Positions 12,183 to 24,046 are shown, counted from the stretch's first letter. The stretch: DNA of 64,000 nucleotides from Lumnitzera littorea (GCA_024138015.1 JAMXBB010000011.1:40708730-40772729); one strand, 5' to 3'. The notes: generated from the letters alone by a model not told the origin. Numbers and translations are program-made.

Positions 12183-12572
12183 AGGGTGTTCTTTGATGGA
12201 TCGTGGGTCAATGAAGATAATTTGGCTAGGCTTAGTGTTGTTAGGATAGGCCTAAATAATAATATACTGCAAGGAAGGTCAGCTGCAATTCATTCCCAAA
12301 GTGTGAATGCAACAGAAACTCAAGCATTAATTTTAGCACTCCAATTGATTAAGGATCAATACTAAAAGAATGTCATCTTAGTCACTGATTGCACTCATAG
12401 TTAGTACTACTAGTCTGCATTGGTCATCAATTCCATATTTTGAAGAAGTAAAGCGATCCTTTTATATTTAATTGATTTTTCTATTTCAATTTTACATGTT
12501 CATAGGTTGGCTAATCAATTAGCTAATATGGTAGCTATTAATGTTAGAAGGAGAATGTGGCCTTACAATTAG
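12183..12572 (+). pseudogene. RNase H-like domain fragment, probably LINE-derived
   Basis: The plus frame starting at 12183 reads VFFDGSWVNEDN, then ATETQALILALQ, then VILVTDCTHS, and ends with HVHRLANQLANMVA before a TAG at 12570. This matches the plant RNase H-like (RVT_3-type) domain that forms the C-terminus of many LINE polyproteins, including the Asp, Glu and Asp of the catalytic set. The final conserved Asp of the family's LAD motif is Asn here, and four internal stops are present. There is no RT upstream, so this is a short remnant. The domain call rests on the motif order and spacing. Confidence 0.65.
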
Positions 12573-15048
12573 TGATTAAACACCCTATTCGCCCTTTAAC
12601 GGCTACCTAATAATGTGTCACTTTAAGTTATTCTGGAAGTAAATTTATATATATATTATTTGATATGTTAAAAGATGTTTTAACGATGTTGGATGGTTAA
12701 AATTTTGTTGTTTACTTCAAATAGGTCCTGGTTTTTTTGGCAATAGATTGAATTAGTGCACTACGAAATGAAGAAAGATACATAATATAAAATTAAAAGT
12801 TGTTTATATTGTTGAGTTTTAAAAATGATCGTTTACTCATGTGAATGATTGCATTATAGAAACAATTACTAATATATAGGATATTTGATGTATATGTGAA
12901 ATGTTACGGTTAATATAATTTCTAATTATGAGTTGTAGCATTTAGACTACTTTACATCTTTTTCTCTTTATTAAATCATGGTCTTGTATGTAGTTTACCT
13001 TAGTAATTATGTGATATTCTAAATTCTATTATACCTTTGTTTTTAATTTTTCTAAACATGTAGGTTTGCATATGCTAATACACACATACTAGCAAACGAT
13101 ATATCTGCACGGAAGATGTAAAAATAATTTTACATAATCTAAGCTAATTATTTTTCGTCCATGCCTGTTTGTTAATGATTTGCATGGTTGAATATTAATG
13201 AAATTTGTATAGGCTAGAAAATTGTAGTCTCAAAGAACCAAAAAAAAATTAAATGCACTAAAAATAGGTTAATCCAACAACAATGGTATATTAAAAATCC
13301 ATAAACAATAGAAGAAGAAACATAACGGTAATATGTACAATAATTTTGTTCATGTACATATTGCTTCATCCAAGAAGTTATCATTTTTGTACAAAATAAT
13401 GAAGTACACAATAATTACAAAACTTGAAATACAACATAAAATAACACCGGTATAAAGTCATTATGTTGTCAATTTCCTTGTACATCATTTCATTGGTGAA
13501 ACCTCTTATACTAAAGAACTACATATAGAAAAAAAAAAAATGGAAAATCAAAGAGATGGTCTTATAAAGCTTGAAAAGTAAATAATAACATTACCAAACC
13601 TTACAAAGACAGAAATGGATAAAAGGGTAAACCTTGAATCTTCAATAATAAATAATAATTTTGTTAGAACAAAATGAACTGCGAAAGTATAAAGGGAAAA
13701 ATAATTGAGATTAGATATTACTATAATAGTAATTGAGCTTTGTAGTTGCAATTATTCCCATCTTGCTTCTCTTGTTGGACTTCATGTATGGATTGTGCAT
13801 ACACTTAAAAAATATTAATAAAATGCATCTTGAACACTTTCATTATACCTCACCATAATTATAAAACTACTCATAGCAAACAATTATACCAAAATCACTA
13901 AGCATGTGTATATGCTAGAACATATTAACTATATGCCTTTACTGGATTCTTATTGAAATACCTAGTAGCATTACTCTGCTTTAAAAAAAAAAAAAGGAAA
14001 GATAAAGAAGAAATCCCTGATATTTGGAAAACCTCCATGTATTGGATCCTTTTGACGAGTATTTACTGAACAAAATATATGAAAATGAGCTATTAATATC
14101 GTTTTGTGTTCTTCACTAACACATGCTAATAAAAGAAGTAATGAGATTAATAATAAGTCAATGAAAGTATTTGCATCATTTAGACATTACATGAGGTATT
14201 TAGGGATTGAGGATACATAAACATAATATAAATTTAGAGGCTAAGAATACAAACTTAATTCAAATGTAGAAAATTCTATATGCATGATATCAACCCGAAA
14301 AAGAAAGAAGAAAAAGACCTCCCCATTTTTCGAAATTTTTCCATATGTCAAATCATTTCTTCAAATATTCACTAAAAAAACAAAATGTTTTAATCAAAAA
14401 CAAAAAAAATTAAATGTTAAAATGGTTTTTATTATTTTATCTTTTCTTAACTTGCCGCAACAAAGATTGGATCTCCTTAATGCTTATGTGGAATGGAAGA
14501 TAATATGGAGATGATGCCTAAAAATAGTTGTGGTAAATGAACAATATACTATTATTACTTATAATGGCTTTAAAGGATAAAACTACTGCGAAATCTCCTT
14601 ATGGCAGCAATTGTTCAATGATGGCTACATACGATAAAGCACAATATGTTGAATAGTATGTAGGTGATAAATATAGATGCTAAATGAATATTACACCTTT
14701 GTTATATGTGATAAGCTAGCTATGGTGATAAAAGTACCCTCCATTTTAAAAAATAAATTATTAATGTTGTTTCGTAGTTTCACAGATTAAAGGAAAATAT
14801 GGCAATTAAATTGTACTAAAACTATAAGACACCAAAATATTAGTTGTTAGCCATTAAAAAATGTGTTTGCCTTTAATAATATAGAATAAACAATGCATTA
14901 CCTTCCTTAAAAAAGTTATTACACATTTATTATTATTATCTATTATCTATAAGTATTTGCAATTAAGATCATTTACCTATTATTATAATTTCCATTCCAA
15001 CTGTTATGTCATTATAATCTGTATATATATATATATATATATATATTA
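12573..15048. other. AT-rich sequence without a recognisable gene
   Basis: I see only short chance frames, A/T homopolymers (for example around 13982-13994) and a TA microsatellite at 15020-15047. No transposon ends or coding motifs stood out. Confidence 0.5.
15020..15047. repeat. (TA)n microsatellite
   Basis: An alternating TA run immediately left of the Helitron-like 5' end at 15049. Confidence 0.9.
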
Positions 15049-15624
15049 TCTATATTATTAAAGCCTTAAAAGGCTTAAATAACCATTCATTTTAAAATTA
15101 CCACTTATCCCTCCAATTAAAATTTTATAATAAAAAAAAATTTAAACTAAATTATTAAATTTATATAACAGCTTATAAGATGAGTATATTTATCTAACAC
15201 ATATGTCTCCCTTATCTCTTCCTACCTGTCCCTATCTACCCCTACTGCCTCTCTTTACCACCAACCACATTGTTCTTTCACTTCCATATACAAAATAACT
15301 ACATTTTTTTTTTCTCATCAAACATTCGTTAACTTTCACATTTTATATCTCTCTCACCTTATCTTTTCTCTCTTTGTCTTTAATATATAACGTTTTTCAT
15401 TTCCAAGTATTTATATTTTCAAGAAAATACATGTTAAATGTGCAATAAAGTTAAAACTTCTTTTTATTTATTTATTTATTTATTTTTCAGTAAGTAGAGA
15501 CATAAAAACATTATTACATATATCAATTCAAGTAACTAAACAACAAAATAATGTAAAATATATTGATTTATTTTTTTTAAATTAATGTCACTAGTACATG
15601 TATCACGGGTGTGCAATCTGCTAG
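15049..15624 (+). mobile_element. Short non-autonomous Helitron-like element (+)
   Basis: The 5' end reads TCTATATTATTAAAGCC, preceded by A. The 3' end reads GTGCAATCTGCTAG, followed by T. This fits Helitrons, which begin TC, end CTRR and sit between A and T. A decayed palindrome precedes the 3' end (15587-15608). The 576-bp interior has no coding sequence. The first 39 bases match, at 31 positions, the start of the element at 17938-16535 on the other strand, which supports both calls. A transposase-encoding partner is not in the window. Confidence 0.65.
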
Positions 15625-16534
15625 TGTATATAACATACCCAATCTATTCATTCGCCAGCCTGCCTAGCCCAAACACTACTCACTACCACCAAAATGGGCA
15701 TCAGATGACGTTGTACCAGTACATGAGTGAAAGAAAAAAAAAGTATATATCTAAAAGCCAAAACATTTAATTAAAAATATAAATGACTAATCACAAAAGG
15801 GAAAAAGAAAATGGAAAGATCATTTAAAGTTTAAACAATCAAAATATATAATAAAATATTAGTAGTATATAATCTAAAACCATGGGTGGTGATTTAAGAT
15901 GGAGCCTGGATTATCTACAATGATGGGAGGTTTTTTGTAAAATGTAAAAAAGAAAATCAAAGGCACCAAAGTAGATTTCCACTTTTATATTTTATATATA
16001 TAGATATTATATATATATATATATAAATACCCAACCATTATTTGGTGTCTACATGCTTTTAGAAAATAGTATGTTAATCAAATTACTAAAGAATGGTCAA
16101 CTCCTTTTAGTAATTTCCTACATATCAACCCATTCTAGTAGTTTAAAACAAAATTGCTTTTATTAATGGCCAGTAGATTGCTGTGCTATGGGAGCACTTT
16201 TCTGGCTAATTTCATTAAAACGATTAGGGCATCTTGTCAACAAACTGAACACGTATTCATAATTCTAAAAACTGGCTGGAAATGAAAAACTCCTCCGCTC
16301 CTTCTTCTTAAGATATGAGTAACTATTATTTAAAGATTGGCTTAGGTTTTTGAAATATGAACTAACTAACGATTAATTAGAAAGGGATATAAGTAATTAT
16401 AATATTAAATCCAATAAGACTTTTGATCTCTTCCATGATTATATTTATATTATTGTGTGGGGAAAAAGAAAAAGAAAAAGTAAAGGAAAGATTAACAATA
16501 AGTTTAAGTTGGGTGGATAGTGGATTTGATAATA
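15625..16534. other. AT-rich spacer between the two Helitron-like elements
   Basis: No gene is visible. The spacer contains TA-rich runs around 15993-16024 and small chance frames. Confidence 0.45.
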
Positions 16535-17938
16535 CTAGCAAATGGCGCACTTACAATGTATGTGCTAAAAAAATTAAATTAAAATCATTTCAAATTTTGT
16601 TTTCATTTTTTTTCTATTAGATTATAAAATTTTCTATTTTAATAATCAATTTTTAAAAAATTTTGAAATTTATTGATTATATAAAGTGTTCTCATTTAAG
16701 CCAGTTATTTTTTTAGAACACAAATGTTCCTCCAATTAAGGAAAAAATTACATAGTTCATATTTCAACACAGCTATTGATCTAGTAGTCTTATGAATATA
16801 TTTTCATAATTTAAATTAGAAAAACTAAAAGTCTTCATTATATAATTTCATTTTGCAAATACAAATACAATAAAATAATTAAATATATGATTGTGTTATT
16901 AATAATATCAAGAACATTCGCTTTCACAGATTTTTTAAACTAAAATATTTATCTACATTGCTTATAATAAATAATGTATTTTAGGGGAAAATGTGATTAT
17001 ATTATTATCTCATTGCGTGTTGAACAAAAGAAATAAAAAATTATTAATTGTATATTACATATAATGCATTTTAGGGAAAAGATAAATATATGATTATGTT
17101 ATTATCAATATTGAGAACATTTACTTTCTCATATTTTTTTTAAATAAAATATCAAGCTACATTACTTATAATATATGCATTTTAGGGAAAATGAAAATAT
17201 ATAATTATGTTATTATCACATTGTATATTGAAGAAATGAAAAATTAATATTCATAAAACAAATTGATGTATATCAAAACCAAAGGATACATGATTTTAGA
17301 AAAGTCATTTTAGTAATTCCCTTTTTTTTAATAAGACATTTAGCCCAAATAGGCTATGGGTAAATATTCGCTATTAAAATTGTATATTATATAAATTATA
17401 TATGATGTATTTACAAAAAAGATAAATATGTGATTAAGTTATTATCAATATCTAGAACATTCATTTTTATAAATTTCTTAAACTAAAATTTTAATCTACA
17501 TTACTTATAACGTAAAATGTATTTTCGAGAAAAAATAAACATAACAAAGTTTTTTTATTTTTTATTTTTTATCTTTTTGATATTTTATCAAGTAAGATAT
17601 AAAATAAAAAATAAAAACATGAAATCTATAAGATATATAAAAGTAAAGAAAAGAGGCCCATTATCTCTATTTAGGTTTGTAATTATTAGAGAGAAATATC
17701 TATTGAAAAGTGTAAGTTAGAGAGAGAGTGGGAGACAAGTGTAGGGTAAAACGGAAAAGTCATAGAGAAATGGATAATGAGAGAAAAAGATGAGTAAGTA
17801 AACAAATTTATCAATTATTTATAATTTTAATAGTTTATTTTGTTGTTAATTTTTTGTTAATTAATGTTAAATAAAGAGTAAATAGATAAATATAATGCTA
17901 ACGGTTACTTAAATCTTAAAGGGTTTTAATAATATAGA
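16535..17938 (-). mobile_element. Non-autonomous Helitron-like element (-), with internal repeats
   Basis: On the minus strand it starts TCTATATTATTAAAACCC at 17938, after an A, and ends GCCATTTGCTAG at 16535, before a T. Just inside the 3' end is the hairpin GCACATAC-ATT-GTAAGTGC (8-bp arms, one mismatch), as expected for Helitrons. It is 1.4 kb without coding sequence and carries degenerate internal repeats (16905-17520). It belongs to the same family as 15049-15624, in the opposite orientation. Confidence 0.65.
16905..17520. repeat. Degenerate internal repeats of the Helitron-like element
   Basis: The block AGAACATT...CTACATT(A/G)CTTATAA...TGTATTTT recurs at about 16910, 17110 and 17455. 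The first two copies are about 200 bp apart and the third about 340 bp further on. The copies are diverged and partly truncated. Confidence 0.6.
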
Positions 17939-18110
17939 TGTGTCTAAGAGAAAGAAAATTGTTTTAAAAATTGCTTTATGGTTATCCTTTTTTAATATAT
18001 ATAATCTTATTGTACTTTTTTCCATCATGCACATAAGATGAATATAGAGAAATAATTTATTTATTTATAATTTTTCTAAGCACCCATGATACAATTATGG
18101 CATATACTAA

Positions 18111-18143
<33 letters not shown>
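18111..18143. repeat. (TG)n(TA)n microsatellite
   Basis: A short TG run followed by about 12 TA units, then a G-run, upstream of the MADS gene. Confidence 0.9.
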
Positions 18144-18657
18144 GGGGGGCATGTGTATAAAATCTTCTATTTTATCGATAACCTTATTTATTAATTGAAA
18201 AATGATATATGGTGAGAAAAGTCATTGGGAACTTTTATTGAGAATTATGTATTTGATAAATGTTGGATCATTTAAGTTATACTATTTGGATGGTAAAGTT
18301 TAAAAAATGTTAATGATTTCGAATTTTTCAACAAAAATTTTTAACCATTTTTTACACCGTTTATCATTACTTTTATTACTTTATGGACTAAAAGACCTGT
18401 CTAACATTAAATTGAAATCCATATACTTTTGGAAAGTTTCTTACCTCTATTGAAAAGTGTGGCTGGTCCGACCTCGGCTCATTTTTATCCTTTCACATTC
18501 TTCATGAAAATTAATTACCCAAAAAGAGGTTTCTTAATGAGATTGAGAGCTAATGGCCTCAATTTAGAACCCTAACCACCTTTTAGAGTGAGACTAATAC
18601 AAAGAATCGTTTCCTAAGGAATACGATTTTTTGTGTATCATCTCAGGAGTGTCTAGG

Positions 18658-19161
18658 ATGGGAAGGAAAAAGGTTAAGCTGGAACTGATCACGAATGAAG
18701 CCGTAAGGAAGGCAACCTTCAGAAAAAGGAAAGCTGGTCTGATGAAGAAGGCAGGCGAGCTTAAAACGTTATGCGGAGTGGATGCATGTGCAGTGATTTA
18801 CAGCAACACTGAACCGGAAGCCCACGTTTGGCCGTCCCATGGCGAAGCGCAACAAGTCCTAGAGAGATTCCAGAACCTACCAACATGCAAGCAAGGCAAA
18901 CATATGTTGAATCATGACAACGTCGCTGCCAGGAATCTGTCTGATTTGGAGTTCAAAATAGACAAGTGCCAAAAGAAAAATCGAGATCTTGAAATGGAAT
19001 TGCTTATGTTGGACCATTTTTCAGGTGTGGACGTATGTAATTCTGTTGATTTGGATGACAAGAAAAGGTTGTCTGCTTTTCTGAAAGAAAAAGTCGCTGA
19101 GATTGCCAGTGCAATCCAAAGCATCAGAGACGATGCCAGCAGCGATGGCTCTACTCTCTAG
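18658..19161 (+). CDS. Type I (M-gamma, AGL80-like) MADS-box transcription factor
   Basis: An open frame of 167 codons with no intron. Residues 1-58 form the MADS DNA-binding and dimerisation domain: MGRKKVKLELI start, RKATFRKRKAGLMKKAGEL helix, LCGVDACAVIYS strand, then the EAHVWPS box seen in M-gamma members related to AGL80. Residues about 90-120 and 130-155 are charged and heptad-like and could extend dimerisation. The C-terminus is Ser/Asp-rich. No keratin-like K box is present, as expected for type I. An in-frame ATG lies 27 bases upstream (18631); I chose 18658 because the domain begins M-G-R. The protein is shorter than Arabidopsis AGL80, lacking the long C-terminal region. Relatives act in the nucleus in female gametophyte and endosperm. 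No stop interrupts it although the flanks are transposons. A pseudogene with an intact frame cannot be excluded. Confidence 0.9.
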   Translation: MGRKKVKLELITNEAVRKATFRKRKAGLMKKAGELKTLCGVDACAVIYSNTEPEAHVWPSHGEAQQVLERFQNLPTCKQGKHMLNHDNVAARNLSDLEFKIDKCQKKNRDLEMELLMLDHFSGVDVCNSVDLDDKKRLSAFLKEKVAEIASAIQSIRDDASSDGSTL

Positions 19162-19881
19162 TTTAGCTTTAGCGTAGCCCGGGAATTCATCAGGAAAAGT
19201 GTAAGCTCGTTTTTCACCTGTTGATTTCCATTCCTATGTCCGAGTATGGTGAAATTTACAAGGATTGGCAATTATGCTAATTGGGTTTTTTTTTTTTTAA
19301 TTACTTTTTTGAGGCCAAATTGTCTAATTTTGTTGGATATTGGGGGAGAAAGAATCTTGTTGTTTTGCGTCTTTGAATAACTTGATTTCTCTGAGAAATA
19401 TTGCCAGATGTAGAAATGAAATCCAACAAGAAATTTGCATAACAAGAAGGTTGATAAACGTAGTAAAATCACTAAGTTTGGAAATACGTATTATTTGTGA
19501 GAAAGTCCATAAAACTAAAATGAAGCATTGTTCATCTCCCTCAGACAGACTGTTTAATATTTTCAATGGCAAAGACTGACGCGAAAAATTCTAATTAGTT
19601 GCATTCATGATAACTATGATCCATGTCGAGTACTGAAGGAGTGCCGTCCAAGAAGTACAGAGATTAATGAAGTACTCTAGTTATGATGACCAAATTAGTT
19701 AAATTCTACCTTATGTGCGGATTTTCATTTAGATCATATGCAGTGCATAAGAAAATAATAAATTTATATAAAAAAATTATGTGCAATGTACCTGGCTTAG
19801 AACGCCATAGATCGCCACATGTCTGTAGACCTTTACTAACACTAGATTATAAAATTATAACTAAAATCTCCAATTCACCTA
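19162..19881. other. Region downstream of the MADS gene
   Basis: A poly-T run lies at 19287-19299. The other frames here are short and resemble no family. I found no clear second exon. Confidence 0.4.
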
Positions 19882-19995
19882 AAAGACTGCATTCACCATA
19901 AATAATAATCCCAACTATGAGAATTAATAGCTCAAGGTAAAGACTGCATTCACCATAAATAATAATCCCAACTATGAGAATTAATAGCTCAAGGT
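19882..19995. repeat. Perfect 57-bp tandem duplication
   Basis: The unit 19882-19938 (starting AAAGACTGCATTCACC) is repeated without change at 19939-19995. Complete identity points to a recent event. Confidence 0.95.
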
Positions 19996-21645
19996 TGTCT
20001 CTTTATAAATCTCCCAATAAAATATATTCAAAGTCAAGTTTTAGTCTTTCAAATAATAACATATTTAAGCCATGACTAATAATTTTTAAATCTAAAACCA
20101 TAAACGAAGTCGCCAAATCATTTAACATTAATTCTAATAAGACCAAAACTTAGTAAGACTAGTCCTCATCATAGTAATAATAATACTCTCAGTCTTCCTA
20201 TCCTAAAAGCAGTAATACACATCACCATAATCATTATATCCAACATACTCATCTAACTGACATGCAACTATAAGGAAAATAAAAAATGAGTTATAGCTTA
20301 GTATGCAATACACAAGCACATATGCATAAACAAACGGTGTAACAACACATGCAAAATATGTAACAATCAAATAAACACACAATAAATTACTATCTTCAAT
20401 TTTTAGTCATTTAAGCTGAACACAAGGGTTCTCATGACCCCTAAAGATACCCAATTTTTGCCACCTTTTTACCTACCTTTTGCTAGATTTACAAAAAAAA
20501 AAAAAAACAAAACAAAAATTTTAAAAATTAAGAAAAAAAAATTTGGAAAACTGAAAAAGAAAAAGTATAAAAAATGCCTAAGTCAAGTCTGGGCCAAAGA
20601 TAGGAGAAAGTTTAGGAGAGATGGGGAAACTCAACAATTGTCCATCGAGGTGAGGACAAGCTTGTGAAGAAACAAGCTTATTCCCCTCAAAATTGACCCT
20701 ATAGCTATAGTGCTTGAATCTTGGCCCAATTCCCTCTAACACTTGTTACAACATAAGGGGATTAGGAACTGGCCCTAACTTATCTTTTCCTATTTATCCT
20801 AAATCCCTTGCTAGCATGAAAATAACCTAAGTCTCATCACGTTCATAACTTATTTAAGATTGAATCAAGGAATTTTAGTAATCAAAGATATACGTGCGAT
20901 TTAATAATTTCTAAGTCTTTGATAAATTGGGCTTTATTAGAAAAAATATATTTAAGAAATCTAATGAAAATTTGGAGTCATGAAAAACAGGCTCTCATTG
21001 AATTGGATTCTTGAAAAATAATAATTGGACAAATCAAAATAAGACTTGGAATTTATTTGGCACATATAATTTGGTTATTTAATTGTTTAAAGTGTGTTTG
21101 GATCATTTTTAAAATAGGTTGTATTAAACTTGGTTTAGATTTGTCTAATTATTATTTAAATGAAGGGATAAGTGGATTTAGGATAGAAATAAATTTGAGG
21201 ACATAAATAGCGTTTAGATTACTAGTCTTAATAGGGAATGAGTTGAAAGTTGAGGAGATTTTGCTAAAAAAGTGAGTGTGTGCTAAATCAAAGGGTAAAT
21301 TAGAGGATAAATAAGAAGTTTTAGATAAATGCTATATTAGAAATGTGTTCAAAAGATAAATTAGAAATTCTGTATGCAAGAAATATAGTTAAGTAGACTT
21401 TAGAGGATGGGTTAGAGGATATTTTTAGGACTCTTGAATAAACTATAATCAAAGGATAATTCTGGGGATGAATAAGAGAATAGTCAGAAGCAAACTAATA
21501 CCAAGTGATATAACAACTTGAGTATTTAAGCATAATATCACTATAAACTTAAGTTGATAAATTATAATTATTACGTCCTAAACTAAAGAGTCGTAATAAC
21601 CCCGCCATATGATTTAACTTAAGCTATAAGCTAGCCACTTTAACC
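19996..21645. other. AT-rich sequence without a recognisable gene
   Basis: It holds an A-rich stretch around 20491-20540 and short frames only. The right end (to 21650) is the insertion site of the large element that starts at 21651. Confidence 0.4.
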
Positions 21646-21650
21646 ACTAA
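21646..21650. repeat. Target site duplication, left copy (ACTAA)
   Basis: ACTAA directly precedes the LTR end at 21651. The same five bases directly follow the other LTR at 36787-36791. Confidence 0.7.
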
Positions 21651-24046
21651 TGTCGAGCCTGAATTTTCAGTTTCTTTCATTTTAATTTAATTTTTCATTT
21701 TTTGATTAATACCAAACCCAAACTCATTTAATATTAATCATCGATTAAAGAAATTAGGAAATTCCAGTTTTTTATATAGAAAAAATTTTTGAAGTTGCTA
21801 CCCAACCAAAGTCGGAAAAAAGAAGAAAAATTATAATCAATTGGGTAGATTGATTACAATTTAGTTACCGGTTTTTAATTTCAATTTAAATGAAAAACCA
21901 AAGGGTTTTGAATTCGAGGGCTAACCTATTAAACTCTAACAGATACCACTATCTATTTGCCGAAATTAGGTTTATTCTTCAAATTATAATATTTCTAAAG
22001 AAAAAATAAAAAAACCAACAAAAAAAAAAGAACCTAAGTTTCTAAAGACTTTATTATCACCCCAAAAGTGCCTACGTACCTGTTAGCCGGGATTAGACAA
22101 TCGTAGTTCTTTCTCGAAAACTTTAATGTATAGATTCTTTTTAACTTTTGAAAATTGACTAATTGAGTTTAAGTATTTATCTATTTAATTTATTCAAAAA
22201 AAATCTAAAAGGGTTCAAACTCTTAAGTATTAAAAGAAACTCTTTAAAACGTCCTAAAAATTTTATTGATTTTTATTTCCAAAAAAATATTTTCTTCTAA
22301 ATGAAAGATCCGAAAAATGACTTAATGCTAAACAAATCTCCTAAGATAAGATACACACACACAAATAAATAAATAAATATATATATATATATATCCATTT
22401 ACATACTATCAACATAAATTAGCATCTAATAGATAAAAATAATAATAATAATATAATAATAAATAAACAAATAAATATAGAAATAAATTTAGCAACCAAA
22501 CCTGAACTTGGTTTCAGCCAAAGAGTATCTATTCGTGCGTAGAGCTTGTTGGCCTTACAATTGTGGAGGTCAGAATGGGTGAAGCGTGTGGCTTTGTGGC
22601 TATGGCGATCAGGTGTAAGTGCTGCAACTCAGTCAGAGGGGCTTTAGACAGTGGTTGATCATGGAGACCAGTATCGCTGCTGTCATGGAGGGTTCGGCTA
22701 AATGTGCTGGACGTACTATAATGCAGTTAGTGAGCGACTTTTGCCGTGTGTGTGGATAGCAGCTCGGACAATGGCAATAGACAGTGCAACAGCGTAAAAG
22801 CAGTATTTGTGATAGAGGACATTGTATGCTGCGTGTGTGAAGTCAATGCACAGCAGTGAGCTATCGTGGAGTGGCTGTGTAGAGATCAAATCAGTACGGA
22901 TTGTGACTGAAGCACAAAGTGGAGGATAGTGATGTGTTCGAGCAACTGGGAAAGGATGCTGCCGAAGTGTAGATGTGCTGTGTGAAGTGTAGTGCAACAG
23001 GGTATAGCATGTTGCTGAGCAGACAGTTCGTGCGCGTATTAGCTTGGACAGTAAGTGAGGGCTGATCACTACTGCAGCTATCGTTCATAGATGGAGATAG
23101 TGTATCAAGTGTGACAGTGCAGCCGTATGCTACTGTGGACGATAGTGAAGCATGAAGCTTGGTAAGTGTCCAACAGCGTACGTGCTGCTAATCGTGTCCG
23201 TACGTGTTCAGTTTCTGCTCGTGCATTCGATTGTGGAGCGAGGGATGAAGGTAGATGTTGCCGTAGATGGTGACGGCGCGCGGTTCGAAGTTGTGTAGAT
23301 ATGAGGATCTGATCTCGCGTGATCAACAATGTAGTCAAAGGTTGAGTAGTTTGCTGTTTGATGTTAGCAGAGAATTGTGGTGTCTGCGATGGAGATAATG
23401 TACGAAGAATTTTGGGTGCGAGATTGAAAGTGGATGGATTGCTAGTCAGAGAGGAATTTTTGTGTTCGGTCAACGTATTTGGCTTGACGTACTATGAAGT
23501 TGGTTTTTCTTTTATGCCACACGCTTTGTATTTATAAAGTTCGAAACGAATCATATCGAATCAAATCCATTATATTGATTTTAATGTAATTTAATAAAAA
23601 TTAAATTAGATCCAAATCATTTATATTGATTCAAATACAATTTAATAAAAATCAAACTAGATTTAAATCTTTTATAATAATTCAAATCTAATCTAATTAA
23701 ACTCAAAAAAATCCAATTAGATATGATTCCATACGCTCAACTCGCTTTTTTGTAAAAAATAAAAAATATAAAAATCAAAGATACGTAAGTGCCTAGCAAG
23801 ATTCGAACTCATGACTTTGTGCCTAAATCAAATGTTAAGTCCATATGCTTATTTGTTAAGCCGTTGGCATATACCTTAATTTTTAGTACAATTGAATTGT
23901 ATTTAAATCACGCAACTCTCTAAAACTATTTGAACTGGACCAAAACTAATCTAATTATCCCTAAAATAATTTACTTTCTAAAAATCTTTATAATGTTTCT
24001 TTTCTCATTTTTTTTGTATTTTTATCATTTTTCATTTTATTTATTT
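21651..24046 (-). mobile_element. 3' LTR of the 15.1-kb element
   Basis: The plus-strand left end is TGTCGAGCCTGA (minus-strand end ...CTCGACA). It parallels 34289-36786 throughout, with mostly transition differences. Similarity stops at 24046, so the first ~66 bases of the LTR are lost. A TATA box lies at 23536-23529. The GT-rich stretch 22540-23500 (CA-rich on the element strand) is the transcribed part downstream of the TATA box. Confidence 0.8.
23529..23536 (-). promoter_or_regulatory. LTR TATA box
   Basis: TATAAATA on the minus strand, in the same context as at 36269-36262 of the partner LTR. Confidence 0.65.

Noticed and set aside
15049..17938. Single 2.9-kb TIR DNA transposon
   Set aside because: The outer ends are inverted repeats, but inner CTAG|T ends with a hairpin fit two separate Helitron-like elements better, and no target duplication flanks the outer ends.
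20434..20480. Possible LTR start (AAAGATACCCAATTTTTGCC resembles the TGTAGATACC start)
   Set aside because: The TG terminus is missing, no matching LTR end or duplication was found to the right, and no TATA box of the expected type follows.
23740..23900. Genuine tRNA gene
   Set aside because: A B-box-like motif is present, but I could not fold a complete acceptor stem or anticodon arm, and the copy lies inside an LTR.
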